DNA of 64,000 nt from Costus lasius (Eukaryota > Streptophyta > Magnoliopsida > Zingiberales > Costaceae), in NCBI GenBank assembly GCA_027563935.2, contig CM050454.1, forward strand, positions 1,596,501 to 1,660,500, read 5' to 3'. Positions within the stretch are counted from its first letter, which is position 1. Every line of letters starts with the position of its first letter. The notes beneath the pieces were generated by a model that was not told where the DNA came from, ran no database searches, and was given only the letters and a program-made list of their open reading frames with translations. Below, piece by piece: positions 23,624-37,712 of the stretch. The position numbers were made by a program, and so were the translations under genes.

Positions 23624-24354
23624 GGCGCCTACCTCGACATCTACATCCACGCTTGCTTAAGGTACTTTCTATCACATCGTGTTGATCCCCTCGCTTGATG
23701 ATCTTCACTGGGTTTTTGGGACTGGCCTGTTTCGGGGATATTCTTCTGTTGTGCAATGTAATGTGTGATGTCTATCTATGAAAAATTGTAAAATATCCAC
23801 GGGGTTTCCCAACAGATTTTAATCACGTTCTCTTCAAATCACGGTCGTGATTATAATCACGGTAGGGCCATGATTCTTCATACAAACTCCGTTTTGCCTG
23901 AAAATTGACAGGCAACTTCGTCTCGATGTCAGGAACTCATTCGTGCACTCGGATGCTTTAAACTCTATCAAAACTTTGGTCATTTTCCCTGAAATATAAC
24001 AAAATAAGGAAAGGTGAAGATTTCGAACAAACAAAAGAATTTAAGTCAAAATAAGTGAAAATATGATAAAACAAGAGAGATTATGCATATAAATCATACT
24101 AAAACTATTATATAAATATGAGACATCACTTTTCCAACCGCCAAAACTCCTCGTTGCCCTCTCTTGTCGTCGAAACTCCTCAATGTCCTCTCCTCCCGCC
24201 TGAAGTTCTCCAGCCGCCAAATCTCTTCGCTGCTCTCTCCTGCCGCCAAACTCCTTGCGTTTCCCTCTCCTATCATCTACATCTCCGTCAAGAGGTGATT
24301 CTTTTTTTTATTTACTAAAAAATTATTTTAATATTAAATTATTTGTATATCTTA

Positions 24355-24797
24355 AGGTAAACTTTGTATATCATTAGGTAGAATTTGCAAGGTAGAACAT
24401 GCATCTGATAAGGTAGAACATGCATCTAATAAGGTGGAATCCTACTTAAAATAATGTAGAACCTTCATATAGTAAGGTAGAACTTGCATGTGATAAGGTA
24501 GAACCTATTTAGTTAAGGTAGAATTTCCATATAGCAAGGTAGAACATGCATCTGATAAGGTGGAATCCCACTTACAATAACGTAAAATATGCATCTGATA
24601 AGGTAGAACCTACATCTAACAAGGTAGAACTTATATCTGATAAAGTAAAACTTCCATATAGTAAGATAGAATTTGCATGTGATAAGGTAAAACTTGTATG
24701 TGATAAGGTAGAACTTTCATATAGTAAGGTCCACATGCATGTGATAAAATAGAACATGCATCTAATAAAGTAGAACTTAGATCTGATAAGGTAGAAC
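24355..24797 (+). repeat. 21-bp minisatellite, left array
   Basis: About 20 degenerate units of roughly 21 bp each begin AAGGTAGAAC and end with words such as TTGCATGTGAT or CATCTGAT. The word is read on the plus strand. Unit length varies by one or two bases. Confidence 0.85.
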
Positions 24798-25183
24798 TTG
24801 TTGTAAATTAATAATGTTTTATAATATGTTTGTAGGTTAACATTGGATTCAAGCATGACGGGGACTACACTTTGAGTAAACCTCTTGTTGCAGGTGTCTG
24901 ACGATTACTCAACTTCCACCTATAGAAGACTACACTTTGAGAAAACATTCTGCTGTGTGAAGTATAAGTGAAAAATGTTATGAGATACGAGTACAATTCA
25001 ATCTGTAATTTGACAAATATGTACGAATACAAGCAATTTGTAATTTCACAGATAATATTTTATGTAATGATCCTTATATTTCTTTTTTAAGATGACAAAA
25101 TTTCATGGAGAATTTGTCATGCTAGATTCTTTCATTTGTCTTATTTATTCAATATAAAACCAAATAAGAACCTCTCCCGAGTA

Positions 25184-25452
25184 AGGTAGAACCTTCCTGG
25201 GTAAGGTAGAACTTACCCGAAATAAGGTAGAACCTACTAGGAATAAGGTCAAACTTCTCCTGAGTAAGGTAGAACCTACTCAGAATAAGGTAGAACCTAT
25301 CCTGAAATAAGGTAGAACCTTCCTGAGTAAGGTAGAACCTACCAAGAATAAGGTAGAACTTTCATAGAATAAGGTAAAACATATCTTGAAATAAGGTAGA
25401 ACCTTCTCGGGTAAGGTAGAATCTTCCCGGGTAAGGTAGAACCTTTCCTAGA
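25184..25452 (+). repeat. 20-22-bp minisatellite, middle array
   Basis: Thirteen or so units begin AAGGTAGAACCT and have a different, C-rich second half (TCCTGGGT, ACTCAGAAT) from the left array. Orientation is the same as in the left array. Confidence 0.85.
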
Positions 25453-26420
25453 TAAATTTTGGATAGTTAAATCACAAATACCATGTCAACAATTACCACA
25501 ATAATATAACAACATGATCACAATATCACAAAAATAATTACCATTGTTATAAATTAATATCACAATTGTTCCATACCAACAAATTCAGAAGTTCACAATA
25601 TTACAATTATATGCAGAAGTTCACAATATCATAATATAATCAATTAAAGTTACACGGTTCAAGAAATTATTATTCCCATTATGAGCTCTGTAGCCATAAT
25701 GGCTCGTTATGGCTACAGAGAGCTCCATGTCATCTTGGGAAAAAGGTAAAGTCTTTATTTCTTGAAAGATAGTCTATGATGGTGGAGGGCCCTTGTTTTT
25801 CTCATTAACTTCAACCACATACACTATCACACCCCTAGATGATGATAATTTAATAATGTAAATTTATATCACAAAATATTTGGCAATATGTATCCAGGAT
25901 CAATACTCGATAACTTGTTCAACATAACTTCTAAAATTTACTTTCTATCATCTTTTAGGAGGTAACATCAACTCAATATAGTAATTTAAAATTTCATCTT
26001 ATTAATCAAAATCCTTTTATATCATAAAAGGCTATGCATCCGCTTACAAAACCATAGTATTTTCATATCATCATCATATACAAGTCATGGATATTCTCAA
26101 CTTATCTTACAAGTACAAAATAACTTCATACATTAGCCTTTAAAGTTTACATGCTCAAAACATAAAACTTCCACTCATTAGCATCATTTTGAACCTTCCA
26201 CAAAACTTGTACCCCAAAGCTAACCTGTAAAGAGGTTAGAATGCAAGGATTGAGCAAAATGCTCAGCAAATAAATTCGATGTCAAAAGGTACCAAATCAT
26301 GAAATAGGTCATATCTTTATGTGCCTTTCGAGGTAGGATAAGTCTTGATTAGGGTATTATATACACAATCATAAGTTCATTAGTATACATTATATAAAAC
26401 AAGGTACCTAGCATATTAAA
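25453..26420. other. AT-rich spacer between minisatellite arrays
   Basis: About 1 kb of AT-rich DNA holds no recognisable gene. It includes the hairpin at 25686-25720 and a palindrome-like region around it. Confidence 0.5.
25686..25720. other. Perfect 14-bp hairpin
   Basis: CTCTGTAGCCATAA (25686-25699) and its exact complement (25707-25720) are separated by 7 nt. It lies midway between the oppositely oriented minisatellite arrays. Confidence 0.8.
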
Positions 26421-26423
26421 GCA

Positions 26424-28595
26424 AGTTCTATCATATCTGTAATAAGTTCTATCTTACTTGTAATAAGTTCTACCTTATTTGAATAAGTTGTACCATATTT
26501 ATAACAAGTTCTACGTTATCTGTAATAAGTTTTACCATATTTGTAATAAGTTCTACCTTATTTGAAATAAGTTCTACCTTATTTGAAATAAGTTCTATCA
26601 TATCTGTAACAAGTTCTACGTTATCTATAACAAGTTTTACCTTATCTGTAATAAGTTCTACCTTATTTGAAATATGTTCTATCATATCTGTAACAAATTC
26701 TACATTATCTGTAACAAATTCTACCATATCTGTAACAAGTTTTATCTTATATATAATAAGTTCTACCTGATAGGGATCCCATAAGTGTATGGAGCTATCA
26801 AAGTAGTAAAATATCGATCCCACAGAGACTAATGGGAAAGTACCAACTGATCTCACATTCACTAGCTAGACAACGTCGAAATTGGTGAGATTCAAGTAAC
26901 TAAGCTAATTATATAAGCAGGAATGTAGACGGTAGGAGTTGTATGAGAGAAATTTAGATGAAAGATAAATCAGGATATGAGTTCACCACTTTGACGTCTT
27001 ATGATGGAATAATTTAACTCCAAAACTAACCTCCTATCTAGTTCAAGGGAATTCATACCAAAGGTACAGGTTGCCCTCTTTCAGTAGCACAATCTGGTGT
27101 CCGCTTGGAGCAACCTCCTACTTTGGCTTGCTACCCCAAGACGAACCCATTGCACACCTGATGAACGTAGCTCCCTCCGATAAGCCTCCCCTACTCTCGT
27201 GGATCGGTTATCGGTCTAGTCCAAATGGTTCCAACATGAAGATGACCTTTCAGCCTACCTAGCGCGTCTAAGGCCATAACACTCACACTAGGCGAGTGCA
27301 GGCTCAAGCGCTCCCTCTCAGGAGATGCAGTCAAAGCTACAATAAGGGTTAAGCAAGGACTCAATATTCTTGAAGCATAATTATTCCGAACATAAGACAA
27401 TCAAAAGGGCACTTCCAAATCCTAATTAATGCTTTAAGCAACAATATCCATCATAGAGATACAAGTAAAGATCAACAATAGTTCATACATTCTTAGATTC
27501 ACCCAGGAGATGTATTTGAAGGATAAAATCATAACTATTTTTGCACAAATCATACATAGGACATGGAAAAATCGGTGATGGATTGAAGATTCTTCCTTAC
27601 ACATTTTCTCTTTGAGGTGCTTACGCAGATTTGATCTTCAATCTCCTCAGGATGCGCAGCCAAAACTCCAAGCGCTCCTCTTCTCTTGATCTCCTTCTCT
27701 CGATCTCTCCAAAATCTAGCCGCCCCTTGCTTCAAAGACTCCTCTCCCCTTATATCTTATTTCCTTTACCTGTTGGGTCTTTTCTTTAACCCCAGAAAAT
27801 CAGCCGCTACCCCATTTCTAGGACTTGCAAAAAATCTGGACACCTTCCTCCTCACGTTACTTTCATCATGATGGAAGTTTTCCCTCCAAAAGGCCTCCTT
27901 TAGGGCTTTTGATCGAAGGGGGAGAGGTTACCAAGTTGCCCTTCTTCTTCCCCTTTAGTTAGGTTAAAAAAACCATAGTTGAAATCTCAATTTCGAAACA
28001 GGCGGGTTCGCGATCACGGGCACGATTCTGGGTGTGACCCACTCAAGATTGTTCAGTTTCAGCTTCAGGTACAAAGGAAAATTACGGTCATGATCCTGAC
28101 CCAGTCATGATTCTCAACAGGGGCTCCAATAAATCCAAAAATCTTCTTGAATATGAAAGAGTTCCTCTAATCTTGAAAGTCCCAAAATCTAATGGTTGTT
28201 TTAACCTGAAAATATAAAAATATAAATCGAGGTGTAGATTCCATAGATGTATCGCAATAAAGACAATTATAAGACGTAAACCACAAAATGAAGATGATTT
28301 CGTCAGTAAAATCAACATAAAATGCTATATAAATATGTGTTAACACTACCTTATTTGAAATAAGTTCTATCATATCTCTAACACGTTCTACATTATCTGT
28401 AATAAGTTCTACCATATTTGTAACAAGTTATATCATATTTATAACAAGTTCTACGTTACCTGTAATAAATTCTACTATATATGTAATAAGTTTTACCTCA
28501 TCTATAATAAATTCTACCTTATTTGAAATAAGTTCTACCATATATGTAATAAGTTCTACATTATCTATAACAAATTTTTATCATATCTGTAATAC
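26424..28595 (-). repeat. 21-bp minisatellite, right array in inverted orientation
   Basis: Units such as GTTCTACCTTATTTGAAATAA repeat every 21 bp from 26424 to 26767 and resume at 28346-28595 after a solo LTR. Read on the minus strand they give GGTAGAAC, so this array is inverted relative to the two on the left. The 21-bp period is very regular here, with at least 16 units before the LTR. Confidence 0.85.
26768..28345 (-). mobile_element. Athila-type solo LTR in the right minisatellite array
   Basis: It is 1578 bp, begins TGATAGGGATCCC and ends GTGTTAACA. The duplication CTACC lies at 26763-26767 and 28346-28350, and the array resumes in phase after it. Near the start it has ATCGATCCCACAG, the word shared by the other Athila-type LTRs in the window. 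There is no internal coding region. Confidence 0.9.
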
Positions 28596-28599
28596 TTTG

Positions 28600-29067
28600 G
28601 TGAGTATGAGAGAAACCTAGAAGCCGATGATAAGAGCAGGAAGGTTGATGCCATCAACAATCACAGGCGGCGGGAGACAAACGCAGGGAGCAAGGGTTGC
28701 AAAGCAAGATGCCGGTGAGTAAGTAGGGGGCAAAGTCATACGCCGGTGCGAATACCTCAGCAGAAAGTTCGATGCTGACAACATTGTCAAGGCTCACAGG
28801 GAGAGACAGCTTAGTAGTGGGGAGAGGGAAGCGACGAGGAGCGCCGGCTGCGCTCGAACTCTTCAGCGAGGAGCGTCAACTTCAACGGGGTAGGAAGCGG
28901 GATCAGCGGAGAGAGAAAAGCAAAAAGCAGGGAGCTTCTTCCTATTTTTTCTCTTCAGTCTGATATTCAGACGAAAAGAGAGGAGCAGGCGGGATAAACA
29001 CGAGGCAAAATTAACTTTGGGCGACTAGAGTTTTTTTTTACTACAATGTTTACCTATGAGATTCGGT
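28600..29067. other. Purine-rich subterminal DNA of the TIR element
   Basis: GC-rich, purine-rich sequence mirrors in composition the pyrimidine-rich stretch at 3830-4030 and 24130-24290. A short frame (28772-28963) is Arg/Lys-rich without a domain and is not called as a gene. Confidence 0.4.
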
Positions 29068-29115
29068 AATCTCAATGGGGACCCGTCTGAACTCACTATA
29101 GCGGAGTCCCCGCTT

Positions 29116-29770
29116 GAGTTTTTTCCTTCAGCTTGTTTGTGTGGATTAGATTTTTTCGGTTGTACAAATCACAATCTGCGTTGTATATTAAGTAAACTAT
29201 TTAGATCAAATTAACTATTAGTAATCGTGGTTTGGCTGTTTAACAAACAAATTGATATTGACGGGTATTTTTTAGAAACATCAAATTAGGATTAGCATTG
29301 GGTTTTTTTGTTTTTGAAAAAAAAAATTCATTAAAATTTTTTCTATTAAAAATTTAGAAACTGAAATTGAATGAGTTTTTAAAAAAGTGAACTAAGATAA
29401 ATTATTGAAAAATTAGACTATTAAGATTTTAGTTAATTGGATTATTGGGTATTTAGTAAATGAGTTTTAGATTTTTAGTATACAGTAATCCTGTAATAAG
29501 ATTAGGATATAATTTTTTTTTTCAATTTGACTTAGGTCAAAATTTTCAGTTAACCGAAAAAATGGACGCATCTGTAGGATATAAATTCATAAACCTTTCC
29601 AATAAAATTAATTTTTGCTACTTCTATTTATTTGTTTTATGGCGAATAAAACTAATATTAAATGTATTTCACCAAATAATATGTACAAAATTTTCACTTA
29701 CAATTATCAAATGATGAATCAATTCTTTATAAACCATAGTTGATGCAATGTTAATTTTGAGCTTTTTTAC
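29116..29770. other. AT-rich intergenic sequence
   Basis: No gene or repeat boundary is recognised. The frame at 29460-29714 is AT-driven. Confidence 0.4.
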
Positions 29771-29773
29771 TGC

Positions 29774-30610
29774 CTATTTCAAAGAAAGGATAGAAATAAG
29801 GAGAGAATGGAAATAGAAAGGAAAGAAATAATTTTTTTCCTTTTTATGACTCTTGTTTAGGTGGTGAAAGGAAAGAATAGAAATGGATGTTTGACCGATC
29901 AAAATCAACAAAAAACAGAGAAATTGTGGACATCTTCCCTTGCGCCTGCGAGCTCGGACGGCTGCGGACGCCTGGATCCCCCTTCCCTCAGCTGGTCGAT
30001 CCATCGTTCTGCGGCAAGCTCGACTACAACCGTGGCTCCTAGCGACGGCAGCTTGGACGCGTATGCGCGGCGAGAAGGATGCAGCTTGGTCGATCCCCCT
30101 TCCGCCCTCGCCGTTTCTCCTGCAAACGAACCCGATCGAGGGGGCGGCGAGCTTGGGCTGCAAGTGAAGGGCAGCTTGGTCGGCGAGATGGGAGGAAGGA
30201 GACGAGGGTGGAAGACGGCGTCGTCGAAGGTGGAGAGACGCGAGTCGTCGGCTGCGAGATGGTCGGGCTGCGAGAGGGGAGACGGGAGAGATGAGAGGGC
30301 TGCGAGAGGGGAGAGGAGCGGCGAGGTTGGGCAAGAGGGGAAGGACGGCGAGCTCGGGCGGAGGGGATGACTGCGAGCTCGGATGGAGAGGGGCGAGCAC
30401 AGGTGAGTGCGGCGAAGCGAGGTCACGAGGGAAAAGAATTGATTTTCCTCCTATTTGGGCGGAACGATTTTGGAGAGAAAGGAAATAATTTTTGTTCCTT
30501 TTTTTCCTTCATTTTCTCCTTTGAAACTAGGGAAATAGAAAGAAAGGAATAAGTTTCTTTCCTTTTCCTCTTATTTCTCTCGTTAAAACAGGTTTCTTTT
30601 CTTATGACCA
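29774..30610. mobile_element. GC-core transposon-like unit
   Basis: A GC-rich core (about 29930-30430) sits between A/G-rich and T/C-rich ends that are imperfect inverted copies of each other (left about 29770-29830, right about 30540-30600). Open frames on both strands of the core (29774-30426) reflect composition. The layout matches the units at 36563-37247 and 43370-44425. No target duplication was identified, so the class is tentative. Confidence 0.45.
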
Positions 30611-30711
30611 AAAAGTGGCATCTTGACCGTGAATTAGAAAATCAACGACTCTGATCATCCCAACGATTTGCTTCCGTGTTATTGGCCAGCGCCATTAAGT
30701 ATTGAGTTCCT

Positions 30712-30722
30712 ATTGGGCCACG
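30712..30722 (+). promoter_or_regulatory. ERSE-II-like element upstream of BiP
   Basis: ATTGGGCCACG matches the ER stress response element II consensus ATTGG-N-CCACG exactly and lies 207 bp before the BiP start codon. A near-match (ATTGGCCAGCG) lies at about 30681. In plants such elements bind bZIP factors of the unfolded-protein response (bZIP28/bZIP60) with NF-Y. Binding here is inferred. Confidence 0.75.
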
Positions 30723-30857
30723 TTGCAGCGATGACATCGTTTCCTTCGGTATGGTGGAAACGCTTCCCAGCAGCTTCACCCTGTCACGCTTTGCCTAGTT
30801 TAAATTACGATCGAGTCACCAGCGAAGCCCAAGTGGCTCACGAACGAGCGAGCAGAG

Positions 30858-30893
30858 AGAGAGAGAGCGAGAGAGAGAGAGAGAGAGAGAGAG
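30858..30893 (+). repeat. GA dinucleotide run in BiP 5' leader
   Basis: A nearly pure (GA)n stretch lies 36-71 bases before the ATG. GA runs are common in plant 5' leaders and may bind BPC factors. Confidence 0.8.
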
Positions 30894-30928
30894 GTATCAG
30901 GAGCAGTTCCAGTTGAGGCAGAGAGGCG

Positions 30929-34963
<4,035 letters not shown>

Positions 34964-35719
34964 CCATATGGAGTATCAGCTGCAAGTACAAGTACTTTTC
35001 AGAGGATGAGGGGCGTGGCTACGAGACTTTGTACAGGTTTTTACTTTTTTGTTCCCGGATTTTTCTATTTTTCAAAGAGGCCCTGTTGTCTTTAGATACT
35101 TCGAACTATCTTTCGTTGTGACTCCATCCTGCAACTACGCTTTCACTTTGAGTCTCTGATTCCTTGGATGGAAAATGGGAAAAGAAAAAAAGAATTTCCT
35201 TCAAAGAAAGGAGTAAAAGTTGAGTCATTTTTTTCTCAAAATTGAATCCACACTGCTGCCCCCTCCGTGAGCAGTGCCGAGCTTATAAAAGAATCTACAT
35301 TCACCCCAACTAAATTTAATCTCAATTTAGTAAGATGAATCTGAATTTATACACTTGCATGCTTATGTAGATTAGATAAAATCATATAGAAACAGATTTG
35401 ACAAATTATCTGACTGATAATTAGACTCATGGAGTCCATCAAATTGATAAGTTGAATCCACTTGAGACATTCTAACTCTTAAGAAAAATATTTTTCTGAA
35501 AACGCCCCTCTATTGTGAAAAATATGAAAAGAAGACAAACGAGAGAGTATGAGTGAGAAAGAAAAATTTTAACATGTCCAAAATAATTGGCGGACCGATT
35601 AATTCCAGAAGAAAGAAAAAGATGAAATCGAAAAGGTAGTCCCAGGGCAGATCAATGGATCCCAAAGAACAGAGCAAGCACGAACGACGAAACGGAGACA
35701 GAGCCGACTCAATCCACGA
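34964..35719. other. BiP 3' flank and intergenic DNA
   Basis: The first part is presumably the BiP 3' UTR; T-rich and A-rich runs at 35040-35220 could serve polyadenylation. The remainder shows nothing recognisable. Confidence 0.5.
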
Positions 35720-36532
35720 TCATGTCGTCTTCGCCGATGCCAGGGCCTTCTCGGTCGTCTCCGGGATCGCGGCCGGAATCAACGGCATCGGGCCGCCACT
35801 TTGCTGCCGGTTGGCCTTTGCGGACCGCAGAACCTCCCTTGTCACATCGTGAAGTGCAATCAGAGAATCCACTTGGTCTAGAGCGGCGATGATGGCTTGC
35901 CTCACCGGCTGGTCCTTCTTCAGTTCCGCCATATCCCGTAGCGTCGAGAGCGAAGAGAGCATCAACGGGAAAACGAATCCATTTAGCATCTTGAGGAACC
36001 CTTCCGCTAAATCATCGATGGTGTTCGTCACCACACAGCCGTTCCTCTCTTTCTCTTCCACCAAGAGTTTCAAGGCGAGCAAGGAGTTCTTGATCGCGCC
36101 GTTAGTGAGCTCGAAGATTTCTTGTTCTCTGCTATTGTAGCAAGAAGAAAAGTCACAGCCGCTGGACGAACTGGAGACTGCGGCAGGCAGTGCGCCGGTC
36201 TCATTCATCCGACTAAGGATCGATGCCGACTCAGGGGCCGGCAGAGGTTGCGCTTGATTTTTCTCTTTAGAGGAGAGGCAAGGAGAGGTGCCCGTGGTTT
36301 TTTCGGCGGAGGTCGCGGAGCCGACATTGCCTGTAAACTCTGATCCAGTTTGAGGAGATTGGATGGCGGCTGGGACGTCGTCGGCGGAGGCGGAGGCGGA
36401 GGCGGCGGCGCGGGGCTGCTTCTTGGCGGCGGATCTGCGGGCGCGGTTTTTCTTCTTCTTGGAGCATTGGGAATGGAGAAGGACAATAACGAAAAGACCT
36501 TTTTGCCCCCACGCAACTACGTATTTTCCCAT
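35720..36532 (-). CDS. Uncharacterised Ala/Ser-rich protein, family copy 1
   Basis: The family is not recognised. The frame has a basic start (CSKKKKNRARRSAAKKQPR, possibly a nuclear signal), an Ala/Ser run, a linker, then a helical region with REQEIFELTNGAIKNS and QVDSLIALHDVTREVL. It aligns through its length with the protein at 53795-54565. The ATG corresponding to that gene's start (36465-36467) is followed by a 2-bp net deletion, so it now opens a different frame (MLQEEEK). This frame instead runs up to an ATG at 36532, only 30 bp from a transposon end. Expression is doubtful; it may be a recent pseudogene. A broken third copy lies at 38990-39615. Confidence 0.6.
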   Translation of the reverse strand: MGKYVVAWGQKGLFVIVLLHSQCSKKKKNRARRSAAKKQPRAAASASASADDVPAAIQSPQTGSEFTGNVGSATSAEKTTGTSPCLSSKEKNQAQPLPAPESASILSRMNETGALPAAVSSSSSGCDFSSCYNSREQEIFELTNGAIKNSLLALKLLVEEKERNGCVVTNTIDDLAEGFLKMLNGFVFPLMLSSLSTLRDMAELKKDQPVRQAIIAALDQVDSLIALHDVTREVLRSAKANRQQSGGPMPLIPAAIPETTEKALASAKTT

Positions 36533-36562
36533 GACATTTTTGTCCCATGAAATTATGACTTA

Positions 36563-37247
36563 TGGCCTATTTTATTAGAGAGAAAAGGAGAGAGATGAGA
36601 AAGAAAAGTTTTTTTTTTCTCTTGATTTGTTGGAAATATTGATTTGGAGGGGAAGAAAAATAGGCTACTTTTCTCCCTATTTTTGGTTCTCTCCAAATTA
36701 GAAAGAAAATGAAAATCACTCCACGCGATGCTCCCTTCGATGCTGTCGACGCTACCTCGTCTCCTCCCCGCCTCCTTCCCCTTCCCGAGTCTACGCCTTC
36801 TCCCCGCCTCCTTCCCCTTACCCGCATTCGTAGAAGTAGTTCTGGGCGAAGATGGGTCGGATCCGGTAGCGATCTCCTTCGCTGCGTCCGCGAGTGTGAG
36901 TGCGAGTGCGTTCGTGAGCGTCGATCACCTTCACGAGAACGAGTCCGTCGCAAGCGTGACCACTGCACGCCGAGGCTGGCATTGGGGAACATCCATGGGC
37001 CCTCCTCGAAGTCGCCGTTCACGATGGCATTGTCTTGGGGGCAGTCAGCGCCGTCGCTGGAGAAGTATGTGGGGAAGGGCACGATCGCCGCCTGCCGCTG
37101 CTAGGGAAGTATGTGATCGCCGCCTGCTGTTGCTAGGGAAGGACGCAATCACGTGAGATTTAAGTAATTGAATTTCTTCCCTCCTATAGTTCTTCCCCTT
37201 CTTTTTACTCTTCTTTTTTTTTTTCTTCCCCCTAAAAAAACAAGCCC
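36563..37247. mobile_element. Harbinger/Tourist-like element with TTA duplication
   Basis: The ends TGGCCTATTTTATTAG (left) and, reversed, GGGCTTGTTTTTTTAG (right) are imperfect inverted repeats. TTA flanks both sides (36560-36562 and 37248-37250). The 685-bp unit has a GC-rich core (about 36720-37150) with frames open on both strands, and no transposase. It lies just upstream of the 35720-36532 gene, probably in its promoter. Confidence 0.65.
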
Positions 37248-37328
37248 TTAACTTTACGCTTCACTTTTTATTTCACTGTTGCTCATCCTCACTCATTATG
37301 AGTTTTTTTACTACTCATCCTCATCGTC

Positions 37329-37712
37329 ACTAGTGGCGGAGCCACATAGTGGTTAGTGTGGGCAAATGCCCCCACTAACTTTAGATAATTATATTTAACA
37401 TGTATATAAATTAATAATCTTATACATTTAAAAATCTTAATTGCCCCCACTATAAATTATTATTAACACTATTTGTTACATGTTGACCCCTCTAATTTAA
37501 TATAATACTTTATATACATTTTTTTTTTATTATTTTATAATATTTTTATTATTTAATTATAAAATAGTTTACTCTAATAGTATATTTTTATATGTAAGTT
37601 TAAATATTTTAATATATTTTTTATATTTAATTATTTATTTATATATTATATAATTATTTTTTATTATTGCCCCCACTTATCTTTAGTCGTGAGCTTACCA
37701 CCACTACTCGTT
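37329..37712. mobile_element. Possible MITE with weak terminal inverted repeats
   Basis: The left end ACTAGTGGCGGAGCCACATA and the reversed right end GTAGTGGTGGTAAGCTCACGA are similar. Between them the words GGGCAAATGCCCCCAC and TTGCCCCCACT recur within AT-rich DNA. No target duplication was fixed. Confidence 0.4.

Larger units (their letters stand above)
5231..23814 (+). mobile_element. Copia (Angela/SIRE-like) solo LTR split by later insertions
   Basis: The LTR pieces are 5231-5469, 20561-22043 and 23629-23814, about 1.9 kb in all. The start TGTTAGTGTATATGCCCTAG and the end TTTCCCAACA resemble Angela/SIRE-type copia LTR ends, an assignment made by memory of the family pattern. A 5-bp target duplication GATTT is present at 5226-5230 and 23815-23819, which fixes both borders. 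No copia coding sequence lies between the pieces, so this is a solo LTR. A related LTR in the opposite orientation lies at 9294-10889. Confidence 0.8.
4033..24128 (-). mobile_element. Athila-type solo LTR, outermost layer, split by later insertions
   Basis: The LTR pieces are 4033-5230 and 23820-24128. The left piece begins with the CCGCAAGTG-type signature followed by AATCCCACAGGGA, which is shared with the other Athila-type LTRs here. It also holds a cluster of CACGG-CGTG motifs near 5020-5240. The right piece continues the same motif (about 23830-23880) and ends in ACATCA. No internal coding region of its own is present, so it is read as a solo LTR. The left boundary is approximate and no matching target duplication was found. 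Confidence 0.55.
3719..29115. mobile_element. Large TIR-bounded composite element hosting nested retroelements
   Basis: The left end (3719-3763) and the reverse complement of the right end (29068-29115) share AAGC-GGGAC-CCGCTA and, about 20 bases further in, GGGTCCC followed by TTGAGATT. These look like terminal inverted repeats of about 45-48 bp. Pyrimidine-rich GC-rich sequence follows the left end, and its purine-rich counterpart precedes the right end. Without the later LTR insertions (4033-24128 and 26768-28345) the element would be roughly 3.7 kb of non-coding DNA with 21-bp repeat arrays. A weak GTTTTTT repeat borders both ends, but no clean target duplication is visible. The superfamily is unassigned; Mutator-like or fold-back is a guess. 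Confidence 0.5.

Noticed and set aside
5231..23814. A complete copia element
   Set aside because: No copia gag, integrase or RT lies between the LTR pieces; all coding sequence inside belongs to the nested Athila element.
24355..28595. CRISPR-like repeat arrays
   Set aside because: The 21-bp units are contiguous tandem repeats without unique spacers, in a plant genome.
29774..30488. Frames of 208, 173 and 169 codons on both strands
   Set aside because: They come from the GC-rich core of a transposon-like unit; no motif or conserved pattern supports coding.
35889..36578. Plus-strand frames opposite the 35720-36532 gene
   Set aside because: They are antisense shadows with Gly runs caused by Ala/Ser/Pro codons on the other strand.
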